Origin: JAHEJE01 sp965216335
GTDB lineage: Bacteria; Pseudomonadota; Alphaproteobacteria; Rhizobiales; Aestuariivirgaceae
Assembly (NCBI GenBank): GCA_965216335.1
Contig: OZ244154.1
Location: 3,596,001 to 3,660,000 of the forward strand
Direction of reading: 5' to 3'
DNA length: 64,000 nucleotides
Shown: positions 8,723-18,400 of the stretch, one piece after another
How positions within the stretch are numbered: the stretch's first letter is position 1
How the letters are laid out: every line of letters begins with the position of its first letter
The notes under the pieces: generated by a model
Told to the model about the DNA's origin: nothing
What the model saw: only the letters and a program-made list of their open reading frames with translations
Databases searched by the model: none
Made by a program: the position numbers and the translations under genes

Positions 8723-9256
8723 ATGAAATTCAAGACAACCCTCCTTGCTCTCGGCATGGCGCTGGCCCTCGGTCTCGGTACCGCGAAGGCCGAGTCCGCT
8801 GCAGACCTGAACGACCTGCAGATCGCCCACGTCGCCTATGTCGCCGACAATATCGATATCCGCTACGCCCACCTGGCGCTGGCGATTTCGCAGAACCCGG
8901 AGGTGCGGGCGTTCGCCAAGACCATGATCCGCGACCATGAAGCAGTCAACGAACAGGCATTGGCACTGCTGAAGAAGCTCAATGCTCAGCCGCAGGACAA
9001 CTTCCTTAGCAAGAGCCTGCAGGCGAATGCTGAAGAATTGATCGACGAGATGAGCAAGCTGCGCGGCGCCGCCTTCGACAGGCGCTATGCGGAAAACGAG
9101 CTCGCCTACCACAAGGCGGTCAACGATCTGGTCGAGAACACCTTCATCCCCAACATCGACAATGCCGAGGTCAAGGCATTGTTCAAGGCCGGCCTGGAAA
9201 TCTTCAAGGCTCATGAAGGACACGCCGAAATGATGGTCAAGAAGGTCCAGCAGTGA
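8723..9256 (+). CDS. exported DUF4142 family protein
   Basis: 177 residues. A signal peptide (MKFKTTLLALGMALALGLGTAKA) precedes an all-helical, ferritin-like DUF4142 domain with the hallmark ANIDIRYAHLAL-like segment and a conserved 'FAKTMIRDHEAVN' motif. Periplasmic; members are four-helix bundles of uncertain function, sometimes linked to stress. ATG 8723 is preceded by GGAGA. The last four bases overlap the cupredoxin start (GTGA), so the two are translationally coupled and probably work together in the periplasm. Confidence 0.85.
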   Translation: MKFKTTLLALGMALALGLGTAKAESAADLNDLQIAHVAYVADNIDIRYAHLALAISQNPEVRAFAKTMIRDHEAVNEQALALLKKLNAQPQDNFLSKSLQANAEELIDEMSKLRGAAFDRRYAENELAYHKAVNDLVENTFIPNIDNAEVKALFKAGLEIFKAHEGHAEMMVKKVQQ

Positions 9257-9600
9257 CCGCCACCCGCCGGCATTTTCTCACAAGCACCGTGGCGGCGTTG
9301 GCTGCCCCGGTGTTTGTCCGCGGTGCTCGCGCGGACGGCCCGCTGCGCCATAATGTCGATATTGCGAAGTTCAGGTTTGATCCGATTGTGCTCGAGGTGC
9401 GCCCGGGCGACATCATCGTCTGGCGCAACCACGACATCGCACCCCACACGGCGACCGCCCTCGATGGGTCCTGGGACACCGGCACCCTGACCAGCGGACA
9501 ATCGTACGAACTGACCGTCGGCCCCGACATGGACACCGAATACTTCTGCCGTTTTCATCCGGCGATGAAGGCCAAGCTTGCGATTGCGTCTCGACGCTAG
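9253..9600 (+). CDS. Tat-exported cupredoxin (plastocyanin/amicyanin-like copper protein)
   Basis: 115 residues starting with GTG that overlaps the DUF4142 stop. The leader has a twin-arginine motif (TRRHFLT) and a short hydrophobic stretch, so folded export through Tat is likely. The mature domain keeps the type-1 copper ligands: His65 in NHDIAPHTAT, and Cys99, His102, Met105 in FCRFHPAM. It is probably a small periplasmic electron carrier or copper-handling protein. The partner redox enzyme is not encoded here. Its last codons overlap the 3' end of the convergent SH3 gene. Confidence 0.88.
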   Translation: MTATRRHFLTSTVAALAAPVFVRGARADGPLRHNVDIAKFRFDPIVLEVRPGDIIVWRNHDIAPHTATALDGSWDTGTLTSGQSYELTVGPDMDTEYFCRFHPAMKAKLAIASRR

Positions 9601-10250
9601 TTCTGCCTCTTCGACCTCATCTTTTGCTGCCTCTCGATCTTCTGGCGCCGGTCTGTGTTTCGATTCGTCCGGCGCTTTTGTGATCGCGTGCTTGTCTGAC
9701 GTTTTTTGGGCCGGAGTTTCGGCTGACGGTTCTTGCGCCGTTGTTGCAGCTTGCGCGCCTTGCGTCTTTCGATTTTCCGGCGATTGCGCCGTTTCTTGAT
9801 TTTGCGGCGATCGCGACGTTTTTTGAATTTACGGCGCTCGCCACGGTCACGGTGCAGCCGCCGCGGCAAAACGTGACGGTCCCGGTATCTTTGGTGCGGT
9901 TTGTAGGTCCGGTCCCAATAGGTATCGTACTCGAAAATGACGGTTGGCGGGACGACCCGCTCCGGAGCGTAACCTGGGACATATCCATCAGCGTAGGCTT
10001 CCAGATAGCGGTCAAAGACATAGCCGCGCGCCGACCGCCAGGAAACGTTGCACCAGTTGCGCCGGTGCCCGCAGCTGTGAACGACAACGGCGGCGCCGGC
10101 CGGGATGGTCGTGATCACCCGGTAGCGCGTTCCAGGTCCTTCGCGCATGTTTACATCCGCCGTCGAATAGGCGGTGCTGGCAGCCTGTACAAATGCAGCG
10201 CTCATGCAAAGTGTAATCAGCATGACCAACAGGCGGAGGGCATGTCCCAT
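9597..10250 (-). CDS. exported SH3-domain protein with a long arginine/lysine-rich tail
   Basis: 217 residues. Signal peptide (to about residue 24), then a bacterial SH3 domain (about 28-90) with VNMREGPGTRYRVITTIPAGA and NWCNVSWRSARGYVFDRYL, typical of SH3_3 cell-wall or peptide-binding modules. From about residue 120 to the end the sequence is almost entirely Arg, Lys, Asn and Gln, with repeats such as KKRRDRRKIKKRRNRRKIERR. Such a tail after export would bind anionic surfaces (LPS, peptidoglycan-associated polymers, eDNA); this is inference. An FNR-like box lies 63 bp upstream of the start. The 3' end overlaps the cupredoxin gene by 4 bp. Confidence 0.75.
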   Translation of the reverse strand: MGHALRLLVMLITLCMSAAFVQAASTAYSTADVNMREGPGTRYRVITTIPAGAAVVVHSCGHRRNWCNVSWRSARGYVFDRYLEAYADGYVPGYAPERVVPPTVIFEYDTYWDRTYKPHQRYRDRHVLPRRLHRDRGERRKFKKRRDRRKIKKRRNRRKIERRKARKLQQRRKNRQPKLRPKKRQTSTRSQKRRTNRNTDRRQKIERQQKMRSKRQN

Positions 10251-10312
10251 ACTCGTTCTCCTCGATAGGCTTGACTTGCATGCGAGCGTAGCATCGGCCG
10301 GACTTGCGGATA

Positions 10313-10326
10313 TTGACGCACATCAA
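10313..10326. promoter_or_regulatory. FNR/FixK-type box
   Basis: TTGACGCACATCAA matches the alphaproteobacterial FNR/FixK pattern TTGAY-N4-RTCAA. Its centre is 69 bp upstream of the ATG of the SH3 gene on the minus strand, the spacing expected for an activated promoter with a short leader. The TPR gene on the other side is 127 bp away. Confidence 0.5.
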
Positions 10327-10452
10327 CGCCGTATACCCCCGGCGCTCAGCCAGATTTGCCTTGATTTGGACACCCGGCTCATTTACCCCGCTACAACAAC
10401 GCTGCGATGAGGAAAGTTGCAGCGCAACGGACGGATTTCAGGAGCTGACCCG

Positions 10453-11127
10453 GTGAGCGATGAGAGCCTGTTTCGCGAGGTAGACGAGGAAGTCCGCCGC
10501 GAGCAGATGGAAAAGCTTTGGAAGCGCTACGGCAATCTGGTGGTTGCCGTGGCACTTGGCGTCATTGCCGGCGTCGCCGGCTACAAGGGCTGGCAGTACT
10601 ACACCCAGCAACAGGCCGAAAAGGCCGGCGCCGCCTACGTTCAGGCCATGTCCGTCGCCGACACCGGCACGCCGGAAGACGTCACCAAGGCCTTCGAGGC
10701 CATCGCCGCCGGCTCGCACGGCGGCTATGCCAGGCTGGCCCGCCTGCAGGTGGCCGGCGCACTGGCCGGCGAAGGCAAGACCGACGAAGCGGTCAGGGCT
10801 TACGATGCCATCGCCGCCGATGGTTCGTTCGATGAAAGCATGCGCGACCTCGCCCGGGTACGGGCCGGCTATCTTCTGGCTGACACGGCGCCGGTGGACG
10901 ACCTGCGCAAGCGCCTTGCCGGCCTCGATGTCGATGGCAGCCCGTGGCGCGCCTCGGCCCGCGAGATCATCGCCACGGCCTACTACCGTCACGCCAACTA
11001 TCTCGAAGCCGACAAGCTCGTGGCCCAGTTGCGCGCCGATCCCGAAACCCCGGCCGGTGTGCGCCAGCGCGCCCAGTTGCTTGCCAGTCTGCTGCAGCCG
11101 CTGCTTGGCGCCAAGACGGGCAACTAG
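10453..11127 (+). CDS. YfgM-like membrane-anchored TPR protein
   Basis: 224 residues. A short cytoplasmic N-terminus (MSDESLFREVDEEVRREQMEKLWKRYG) is followed by one transmembrane helix (about 28-45) and a periplasmic helical-repeat domain. This architecture and the position directly upstream of bamB and der match YfgM/TPR_21-type proteins linked to the SecYEG translocon and periplasmic chaperones. The GTG at 10453 was preferred over a TTG at 10417 because AGGAG lies eight bases upstream and the family usually begins MSDxS. It forms an operon with bamB (3-bp gap). Confidence 0.82.
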   Translation: MSDESLFREVDEEVRREQMEKLWKRYGNLVVAVALGVIAGVAGYKGWQYYTQQQAEKAGAAYVQAMSVADTGTPEDVTKAFEAIAAGSHGGYARLARLQVAGALAGEGKTDEAVRAYDAIAADGSFDESMRDLARVRAGYLLADTAPVDDLRKRLAGLDVDGSPWRASAREIIATAYYRHANYLEADKLVAQLRADPETPAGVRQRAQLLASLLQPLLGAKTGN

Positions 11128-11130
11128 ATC

Positions 11131-12471
11131 ATGGTCGGGGCAAACACAGCATCGCTGACCATGCGCACCGCCCGCATTGCCTGCCTTGCCGCGCTGCTTG
11201 CCGTCACCGGTTGCGCCGGCGCCAGCAAGCTGCTGGAAGGCGTCACCGGCGAAAAGGACGAAATTCTGCCCGGTCAGCGCGAAGCGGTCCTGTCGTCGAA
11301 TAACTCCACCGGCGAAGGCCCGGCGATCGCCCAGGATCCGGTCGCCATACCTGCAGCGGTCACCAATCCTTCGTGGAGCCAGCCCGGCGGCAACGCCAGC
11401 CATGCTCTGCACAATCTCACCCTGTCACGCACCCTGAAGCGGGCCTTTGCGGTCTCCGCCGGCGCCGGTTCGGATGGCGACGGACGCTTGACCGCCACGC
11501 CGATCGTCTCCGGCGGACGGGTCTACGTGCTCGACTCAAAGGCCGTCGTGCGCGCGTTTTCCGCCGCCAATGGTGGCAAGATCTGGAGTGAATCGTTGGT
11601 GCCCGAAGGCAAGGATGGCGACGGTGCCTACGGCGGCGGTATCGCCAGCGACGGAGCGCGCATCTATGCCACCACCGCATTCGGCGAGGTGCTGGCGCTC
11701 GATGCCACGTCCGGCAACATTCAGTGGCGCACCAAGATCGGCCAGCCGATCCGTTCGGCCCCCACCGTGTCCGACGGCCGCATCTACTTCACCAGCATTG
11801 CCAACGATGCCTATGCTGTTTCCACAGCCGACGGATCGCAGATTTGGCAGTACCAGGGTGCCGGCCAGCAGGCCTCCATCCTCGCCTCCAACAGCCCGGC
11901 CGTCGCGGGCGGTTATGTGCTGGTGCCCTATACCACCGGCGACCTGCTCGCCCTGGAGCGCAATTCCGGTTTCGTCGCCTGGTCGGACTCCCTCATCGGC
12001 CGCAACGCCAATTCCTCAGGCTCGAGCATCAACGATATTGCCGGCCGGCCGGTGATCTCCAATGGCGAGGTCTATGCCATCTCCCATTCCGGCCGCATGG
12101 CCTCTTTTGAGTTGTCGAACGGCGGCGAGCGCTGGTCGGTCGATGTCGGCGGCACCCAGACACCGTGGGTCGCCGGCGACTATGTCTTCGTGATCGCCGG
12201 ACAATCCATCATGACCGCTGTCGCACGCTCCAACGGCGGCGTGCGCTGGTCGCAGAACCTCACCGGCGGCGGGGTGTGGTCCGGCCCGGTGCTCGGCGGC
12301 GGCCGCCTGGTTGCGGTCAGCTCCAAGGGCGTCCTGGCCTCGGTCTCGCCGCAGACCGGCGAACTGATCAAGCGCATAGATGTCGGCGAGAAGGTGCTCA
12401 TCCCGCCGGTCGTCGCCAACGGCACCATCTACCTGCTCGCCGACAACGGCACCCTCATCGCCATGCGCTGA
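11131..12471 (+). CDS. bamB: outer membrane protein assembly factor BamB
   Basis: Lipoprotein component of the BAM complex that helps fold beta-barrel proteins into the outer membrane. 446 residues from ATG 11131; an alternative ATG at 11161 would give a cleaner lipoprotein leader (MRTARIACLAALLAVTGC). The lipobox is LAVTGC. The rest is an eight-bladed PQQ-like beta-propeller with repeated units such as G-x-V-Y-x-L...DA-x-x-G-x-x-x-W, for example LDATSGNIQWRTKIGQPIRSAP. It follows the TPR gene and precedes der, the standard alphaproteobacterial order. Confidence 0.92.
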   Translation: MVGANTASLTMRTARIACLAALLAVTGCAGASKLLEGVTGEKDEILPGQREAVLSSNNSTGEGPAIAQDPVAIPAAVTNPSWSQPGGNASHALHNLTLSRTLKRAFAVSAGAGSDGDGRLTATPIVSGGRVYVLDSKAVVRAFSAANGGKIWSESLVPEGKDGDGAYGGGIASDGARIYATTAFGEVLALDATSGNIQWRTKIGQPIRSAPTVSDGRIYFTSIANDAYAVSTADGSQIWQYQGAGQQASILASNSPAVAGGYVLVPYTTGDLLALERNSGFVAWSDSLIGRNANSSGSSINDIAGRPVISNGEVYAISHSGRMASFELSNGGERWSVDVGGTQTPWVAGDYVFVIAGQSIMTAVARSNGGVRWSQNLTGGGVWSGPVLGGGRLVAVSSKGVLASVSPQTGELIKRIDVGEKVLIPPVVANGTIYLLADNGTLIAMR

Positions 12472-12485
12472 CAGGCGCACGACCC

Positions 12486-13865
12486 ATGACCATCAAAGTC
12501 GCCATCATCGGCCGCCCCAATGTCGGCAAGTCGACATTGTTCAACCGATTGTGCGGAAAGCGCCTGGCGCTGGTCGACGACTGCCCCGGCGTCACCCGCG
12601 ACCGGCGCGAGGGCGATGCCCGTCTTGGTGGCCTCAGCTTCACCATCATCGACACCGCAGGTCTCGACGAGGCTCCCGCCGGCTCCCTGGAAAGCCGCAT
12701 GAGCGCCATGAGCGGCGATGCTGTCGCCGTGGCCGATGTCTGCCTGTTCATGATCGACGCCCGCACCGGGGTGACGCCGCACGACCGGCACTTCGCCGAT
12801 GAACTGCGCAAGTCCGGCAAGCCGGTCATCCTGCTCGCCAACAAGGCCGAGGGCAATCAGGGCGACACCGGCCTCTACGACGCCTACGCCCTCGGCCTCG
12901 GCGATCCGATCGCCCTGTCCGCCGCCCACGGTCAGGGCATCGATGAACTGCACGATGCCCTGGAACGCCACATCAGTGCCGCCGGTGGCCGCGCCGGCCC
13001 GCGAGGCAAACACCGCGGCCACGAGCCCGACGAAGAGGTCGCCGGCCCTGACAAGCCGCTGCGCCTCGCCATCCTCGGCCGCCCCAACGCCGGCAAGTCC
13101 ACGCTCGTCAACGCCCTCATCGGCCAGGAACGCATGTTGACCGGTCCGGAAGCCGGTATAACCCGCGACGCAATTGCCATCGACTGGTCCTACGACGGCC
13201 GTGACATCAAGCTGTGGGACACCGCCGGCGTCAGGAAGCGCGCCCGCGTCACCGGCAAGCTGGAAAAGCTCGCCGTCGCCGACGGTCTGCGCGCCGTGCA
13301 GTTCGCCGAGGTCGTGGTGCTGCTGCTCGACGCCACCATCGCGCTGGAAAAACAGGACCTGAGCCTCGCCGATCATGTCGCTCGCGAGGGCAGGGCGCTG
13401 GTCATCGCCGTCAACAAGTGGGATCTGGTGAAAGACAAGAAGGCGGCCCGCCGCGAACTCGATCTGGAGGTCGCCCGCCTGCTGCCCCAGGTCGCAGGTG
13501 TTGAGATCGTCACCCTGTCCGCCAAGACCGGTTCGGGCCTGGCCGGGCTGATGCCGGCGGTGCTGCGCGCCTATGACATCTGGAACAGGCGCATTTCCAC
13601 CGCCAAACTCAACGACTGGCTGGCCTTCCAGCTCGAGCGCCATCCGCCGCCCGCACCCGCCGGCCGCCGCATCAAACTGCGTTATATGACCCAGGCCCGC
13701 GCCCGCCCGCCGACCTTCGCCCTGTTCTGTTCGCGCCCCGCCGACCTGCCCGACAGCTACAAGCGCTACCTGATCAACGGCCTGAGGCAGGATTTCGGCC
13801 TTGCTGGCGTGCCGGTCCGCATCAATCTGCGCAAATCCAAGAACCCGTATGCCGACAAGGGATAG
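12486..13865 (+). CDS. der: ribosome biogenesis GTPase Der (EngA)
   Basis: 459 residues with two tandem GTPase domains, the hallmark of Der, which assists assembly of the 50S subunit. The first P-loop is GRPNVGKS (residues 9-16), with DTAG later. The second is GRPNAGKST with DTAG and NKWD. The first domain has NKAE in place of NKxD, a variant also seen in relatives. A KH-like C-terminal domain ends in PVRINLRKSKNPY, the classical Der ending. Start ATG 12486 lies 14 bp after bamB. Confidence 0.96.
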   Translation: MTIKVAIIGRPNVGKSTLFNRLCGKRLALVDDCPGVTRDRREGDARLGGLSFTIIDTAGLDEAPAGSLESRMSAMSGDAVAVADVCLFMIDARTGVTPHDRHFADELRKSGKPVILLANKAEGNQGDTGLYDAYALGLGDPIALSAAHGQGIDELHDALERHISAAGGRAGPRGKHRGHEPDEEVAGPDKPLRLAILGRPNAGKSTLVNALIGQERMLTGPEAGITRDAIAIDWSYDGRDIKLWDTAGVRKRARVTGKLEKLAVADGLRAVQFAEVVVLLLDATIALEKQDLSLADHVAREGRALVIAVNKWDLVKDKKAARRELDLEVARLLPQVAGVEIVTLSAKTGSGLAGLMPAVLRAYDIWNRRISTAKLNDWLAFQLERHPPPAPAGRRIKLRYMTQARARPPTFALFCSRPADLPDSYKRYLINGLRQDFGLAGVPVRINLRKSKNPYADKG

Positions 13866-13967
13866 CAACTCGGGCGTTTACCATGCAGCCCGGCTCACTT
13901 GGATGGATGGCAAATATGCGGTAGGCTGATCATCGGCCAATGCGGTTTGGCAAGGAGGCATCGAAGC

Positions 13968-14624
13968 ATGACGGGGTTGGTGAGATTCATGGGCTGGCTT
14001 GCGGTCGCCGTCGGGGTGATTGCCGCCATCGTACCGCTGGTCAATCCCAGCTTGCTGCCCGTAGGCGATTCTATTGTCATCGCCTTTGTCGGCATATTCG
14101 CCGGCATCGGTCTGGTGGCCGTCGCCAAGCTGCTCGACGTCGCCGAAAAGATCGAAGCCAACACCAACTGGTTTTCGGTGTCGGCAGCCGGAGCGGCCCG
14201 CCCGCCGGAAGCCGCAGCACAGGCCGGGGCGGCCGTTGCTGCCTCACAAGCTCAGCCGAGTGAGGCGCCACCCGAGCCCGAGCCCCAGCCGGAGCCTGCG
14301 CGCCGTCTGGAGGAACCCGAGCCGGTCTACCAACCGGTCGCACCAGCCGATGAGCCGGCCTCCCGCGTTTCCCAGCCCGAGGAAGCCGCAGCACCGCCGG
14401 CGACGCCCGAAGCCGAGCCGGTGCCTGGCGAACCGGAAGTCTATGACGCAAACATCCACCCGCCGGCGATTGAGGAATGGGCCTACGGTACCCGCCGCGT
14501 CATGACCCTGCGCGACGGATCGGTGGCCACCGAACTGGATGGGGTGTGGTACCGTTTCGTTAGCGTCCAGGACCTGGCCGCCTATGTCGAGCCCGAGGCT
14601 CAGGAGGCCGCCGGGACGTCCTGA
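13968..14624 (+). CDS. membrane protein with proline/glutamate-rich linker, unknown function
   Basis: 218 residues. The start at 13968 has AAGGAGG nine bases upstream. Two transmembrane helices (about 5-25 and 36-58) are followed by a short helix, then a long Pro/Glu/Ala-rich linker (about 85-165) and a compact C-terminal segment YGTRRVMTLRDGSVATELDGVWYRFVSVQDLAAYV. The latter looks like a small folded module but is not recognised. Linker length suggests it spans a compartment or reaches a partner. Function unknown. Confidence 0.65.
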   Translation: MTGLVRFMGWLAVAVGVIAAIVPLVNPSLLPVGDSIVIAFVGIFAGIGLVAVAKLLDVAEKIEANTNWFSVSAAGAARPPEAAAQAGAAVAASQAQPSEAPPEPEPQPEPARRLEEPEPVYQPVAPADEPASRVSQPEEAAAPPATPEAEPVPGEPEVYDANIHPPAIEEWAYGTRRVMTLRDGSVATELDGVWYRFVSVQDLAAYVEPEAQEAAGTS

Positions 14625-14705
14625 TCCGGAACCATCTCCGCGAGACGTGTGATTCTGAAACGGATCGATCGTCCACGCTGCCCTACCCGGGGCAGGGGGG
14701 CCGGA

Positions 14706-14849
14706 TCACGATGTGCGTTCGCGCGTCTTTGCGGCGGCTGCCTTGGCTGTTTTCCTGTCACCCAGCATGTGCTTGAATGACAATGTCAGAACAGCCATGA
14801 ACAAGGCCGCGCGTGTCCAAAACTCGAACCAAGCTGCTATGGCCTTCAT
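14706..14849 (-). CDS. 47-residue single-pass membrane protein
   Basis: Reading the minus strand from 14849 gives M-K-A-I-A-A-W-F-E-F-W, then a hydrophobic segment to about residue 29 and a basic C-terminal tail (DRKTAKAAAAKTRERTS). GGAGA sits seven bases before the ATG. A 6-bp hairpin (14678-14695) lies just after the stop. The helix with a positively charged tail resembles many small bacterial membrane proteins. No homologue is recognised. The opposite strand has an open frame in this place, but it lacks a ribosome site and a sensible composition. Confidence 0.5.
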   Translation of the reverse strand: MKAIAAWFEFWTRAALFMAVLTLSFKHMLGDRKTAKAAAAKTRERTS

Positions 14850-15094
14850 GTCTAGTCTCCATTGCCATGCCGTCGAACGGCATCACGGAATGATGCAAAT
14901 TCTAGACCAATTAGATTAATCCGTAGTGAAACGGTCGTTCACTTGCGGTTAACCCTGAAACGGCCGCATCGACCCGCCCCCCGCACCGCTTGACCCGCTG
15001 CACCGAAACCGCTATCAGAGCGCCGACCAGCACCGGCGGGAGACCGGCCATTCGCCCTCCCGCCATCCGCCGCAAATCCCGCGCGCGCCACTGT

Positions 15095-15168
15095 TGGGGG
15101 ATCGTCTAATGGTAGGACAGCGGACTCTGACTCCGTCAATCTAGGTTCGAATCCTAGTCCCCCAGCCA
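15095..15168 (+). tRNA. tRNA-Gln (anticodon CTG)
   Basis: 74 nt including encoded CCA. Acceptor stem TGGGGGA pairs with TCCCCCA, the D-arm is GTCTAATGGTAGGAC, the anticodon stem GCGGA/TCCGT closes the loop CTCTGAC (anticodon CTG), and the T-arm contains GGTTCGAATCC. The sequence is the usual alphaproteobacterial tRNA-Gln. tRNA genes are common integration sites, but no second copy of its 3' end was noticed in the window. Confidence 0.95.
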
Positions 15169-15458
15169 GATCGCCCTATTGATATCGCTGATGGTATCAC
15201 GACGTGGCCAGGTGCTGCGTTCATTCCCGGTACAGGGACGCCATCTGGCGCCGGTCCCGCAACCTTGATGATCCACAGGTTCCGGGAGTTTGCCGGAATG
15301 TAACCCAAGGGCAACAGTTCGGCGAATTCCAGCCGTCCATCTGAGGTTCAGGCAAGTTTGATATCGCCGGGCAGCGGCCTTGCCGTATAGTCACCGTTCG
15401 GCGGACGGTTTGGATTGATCGGGGGATCGACCGGGGCAGCGCTAGTTTGGGGAAACGC

Positions 15459-18400
15459 ATGCGGGTAAAGTGTGGAGGCGTGCGGGGGCAGACGCGGCTC
15501 AAGGCGGATTTGCTTGGAACATCGGTACTGACGGCGGCCGCTGTCGCGGTGTCCGGGTCGTCGGTTCTGGCGGCCGAAAAGGCGGACAAGTGGCACGGCC
15601 ATGCCGAGACGGTATTGCGGCCGGGCAGTGAGGAAACCGCCGGATCTCTCGAGGTTTTCCTGCCGGTTGCCCAGGATGAGGACACGCTGTTCTTCCTCGA
15701 CCTGCGCCTGAGCGCCAACGACATCACCGATTACTACGGCAACTGGGGCGCCGGTGTGCGCCAGGTGGTGGCACCGGACCTGATCCTCGGTATGAGTGCG
15801 TTTCTCGATGCCAAGCGCAGCGACGATGACAACTCCTTCACCGCATTCACAATCGGCGCCGAGGCGCTGACCAGCGATTTCGATGCCCGCGTCAATGTTC
15901 ACCTGCCGCTCGAGACCGGCGCCAAGGGTGTACTGGACACCGCACCGGCTGGCGGTGGCGGGCTGAGCATCGTCGACAACCGGTTGGTGGAGACCTTCGG
16001 CGGCCTGCGCATCGACGAGTTCGCCATGTACGGCGTCGAAGGTGAGGTCGGCGTACGCCTGCCGTTCGAACTCAACACCGGCGATGAGTTCCGGGTGTTC
16101 GCTGGCGGCTATCACTATTGGTCGAGCCACGTCGAGGACATCTCAGGGGTACGCGGGCGCGTCGAGTACCGGATCAACGATGTGTTCGGTGTCGCCGGCG
16201 CGCAGTTCAACATCGGCGGCGAGATCACTCACGACAATTATCATGGTACCGAGGGCAGTGCCGAGCTGCGGCTGCGGTTGCCGTTCTCGGCCTTCTTTGG
16301 CGGCAGCAGCGAAACGGCTGCCGTCTCCCCGGCCGGTTATCGGCCGATCGACATGCGCATGACCGAGCGCGTGCGGCGCGACACCAACATCGTCACCCGC
16401 CGGCGGACCACCGACACATCTACGACGGCACCGGCGATCAATCCGGCAACCGGTGCGGTGTTCGGCGGGGTCTATTTCGTTGATGGCGCGAATTCGGCAG
16501 GCGACGGCAGTCAGGCCGACCCGACAACGCTTGACGATGCGGTGTTCCGGGCCGCCGATGATGGCATCATCGTGGCGCTGGGCGGGCTCGGCAACATCGC
16601 CACCGGCGGCGTGACGCTGGCCGACGGGCAGTTTTTGGTCGGCGGCGGATCGAGTGTGGTTGTGCAGCTGAACGACGGCACCAACACGGCGTTTTCCTTT
16701 ACCGGCAGCAATGGCACGATCGCCGGCACCAACCCGGCCGCCAACGTCATAGCGCTGGCCGACGGCAACACGCTGCAAGACATAACCGTGACCGGTGGCG
16801 CAACCGGCATATCGGGCAGCGACATCGCCGGTGCGACGATCAGCGATGTCACGGTCGAGAACACCGGCGGCGATGGCGTTGCCTTCACCGGCACCACCAG
16901 CGGCGTTTCCGCAGACAATCTGACCGTGACCGGCGTCGGAGACATCGGTATCACCATCGTAGGCGACGGCAACTACAGCTTCACCGGGATCACCACGGTG
17001 CTCAATCCGGCCTTCGACGGCATCAACATCACCGGCGACGGCAACTACACTTTCGAAGTCACCGATGTCACCACCACGGCCGGTGATGGTATTGAAGTCA
17101 CCTCGACCACCGGCATGTTCAGCAACACCGGCGGTATCATCGATGCGACCGGCGGCACGGCGGTGAAATTCGATCCGCTGGCGATCGACGCGACCTTCGC
17201 CAGCCTGAGTGCGACCGGCGGCATGTTCGGCATTCAGCTCGACGATGTCACCGGCAGCTTCACGGTAACCGGTGCGACGAGTATTTCCAACACCACCAGC
17301 GACGGCATCAGCATTACCAACTCGGACGTTGCGGTAACGCTCAACGGCGCCACCACGATCAGCAATGCCGGCGGTAATGGGTTTTCCATTCACGCGACAG
17401 CCGGAAGCGTCACCGTCAATGGCGCGGTGGCAGTTGCCAACTCCAGCGTTGACGGCATCGTTGTCACCGGTTCGGATACCGACGTCACGTTCAATGGCGC
17501 AGTGACGGTTACCAACTCCGGCGGCGACGGCATTGCCATTATAAGTTCGGCAGGAGGCTTTGCCGCCAGCGCGGCGGTGACCGTCGACGGAGCGGGCTCT
17601 CGTGGTATTTTGCTGACCGACAACAGCGCCGCTGTTGGCTTGACAGGCGCCGTTTTGGTTTCCGGGACGGGAATCGGCGGGATCCGTGTCCAGGACAACG
17701 CCGGAACCTCTAGATTCGGAGACACGGCGATTGATGCACCCGGCACGGCCGGTATTGTGCTGTCAGGCACAAACGGTGCCGTGACTTTTGGTGATGTCGA
17801 TATCACCGGCCTTGTGGCAAACACGACGGGTGTCGATCTCTCCATGTCAAATGGCCAGGTGACGTTCGAGACGCTGGACATTTCGGCTTCCAGCGCGGTG
17901 GGAACCCGCGGCATCGACCTGACCGGCGCGACCAATGGCTCGGATGTTATGACCGTGGAGTCCGGCACCATCACCGGTGTCGGCATCGGCGTCGACCTGA
18001 CCAATGCCTCGATGACCGGCAATTTCCAGTACGGCGACGGCTCGAACACGGATGCCGATGGTGCTGCCAGCACCATTGACGCCGTGACACCGATTGAGAT
18101 CGCCGGCCTCAATGCCGCCAACGGCATCTACGATTTCGAAGACGTCAATCTGATCGGCGATGTAACCGCGCTGTCTAGCAATGCGACGCTGTTCTACGTC
18201 GACACCACGCCGGGCGCCGGCACGGCGAGCGATCCGGGTTCGCTGGCGCAGGCTGAACTGTCCGGCGCCGACGCCATCGTGCTGGTCAATGACGGCACAA
18301 ACGGTGGCTTGGGGACGATAGATGCCGCCGGCTCGAACGGCGACGATACGTTCGTGCTGCAGGCCAATCAGCAGGTCGTGTCGTTCCTGAATTCATCGAC

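Noticed and set aside
15447..15458. TTG start of the giant protein
   Set aside because: The ATG at 15459 starts a normal signal peptide region; the extra four residues add nothing.
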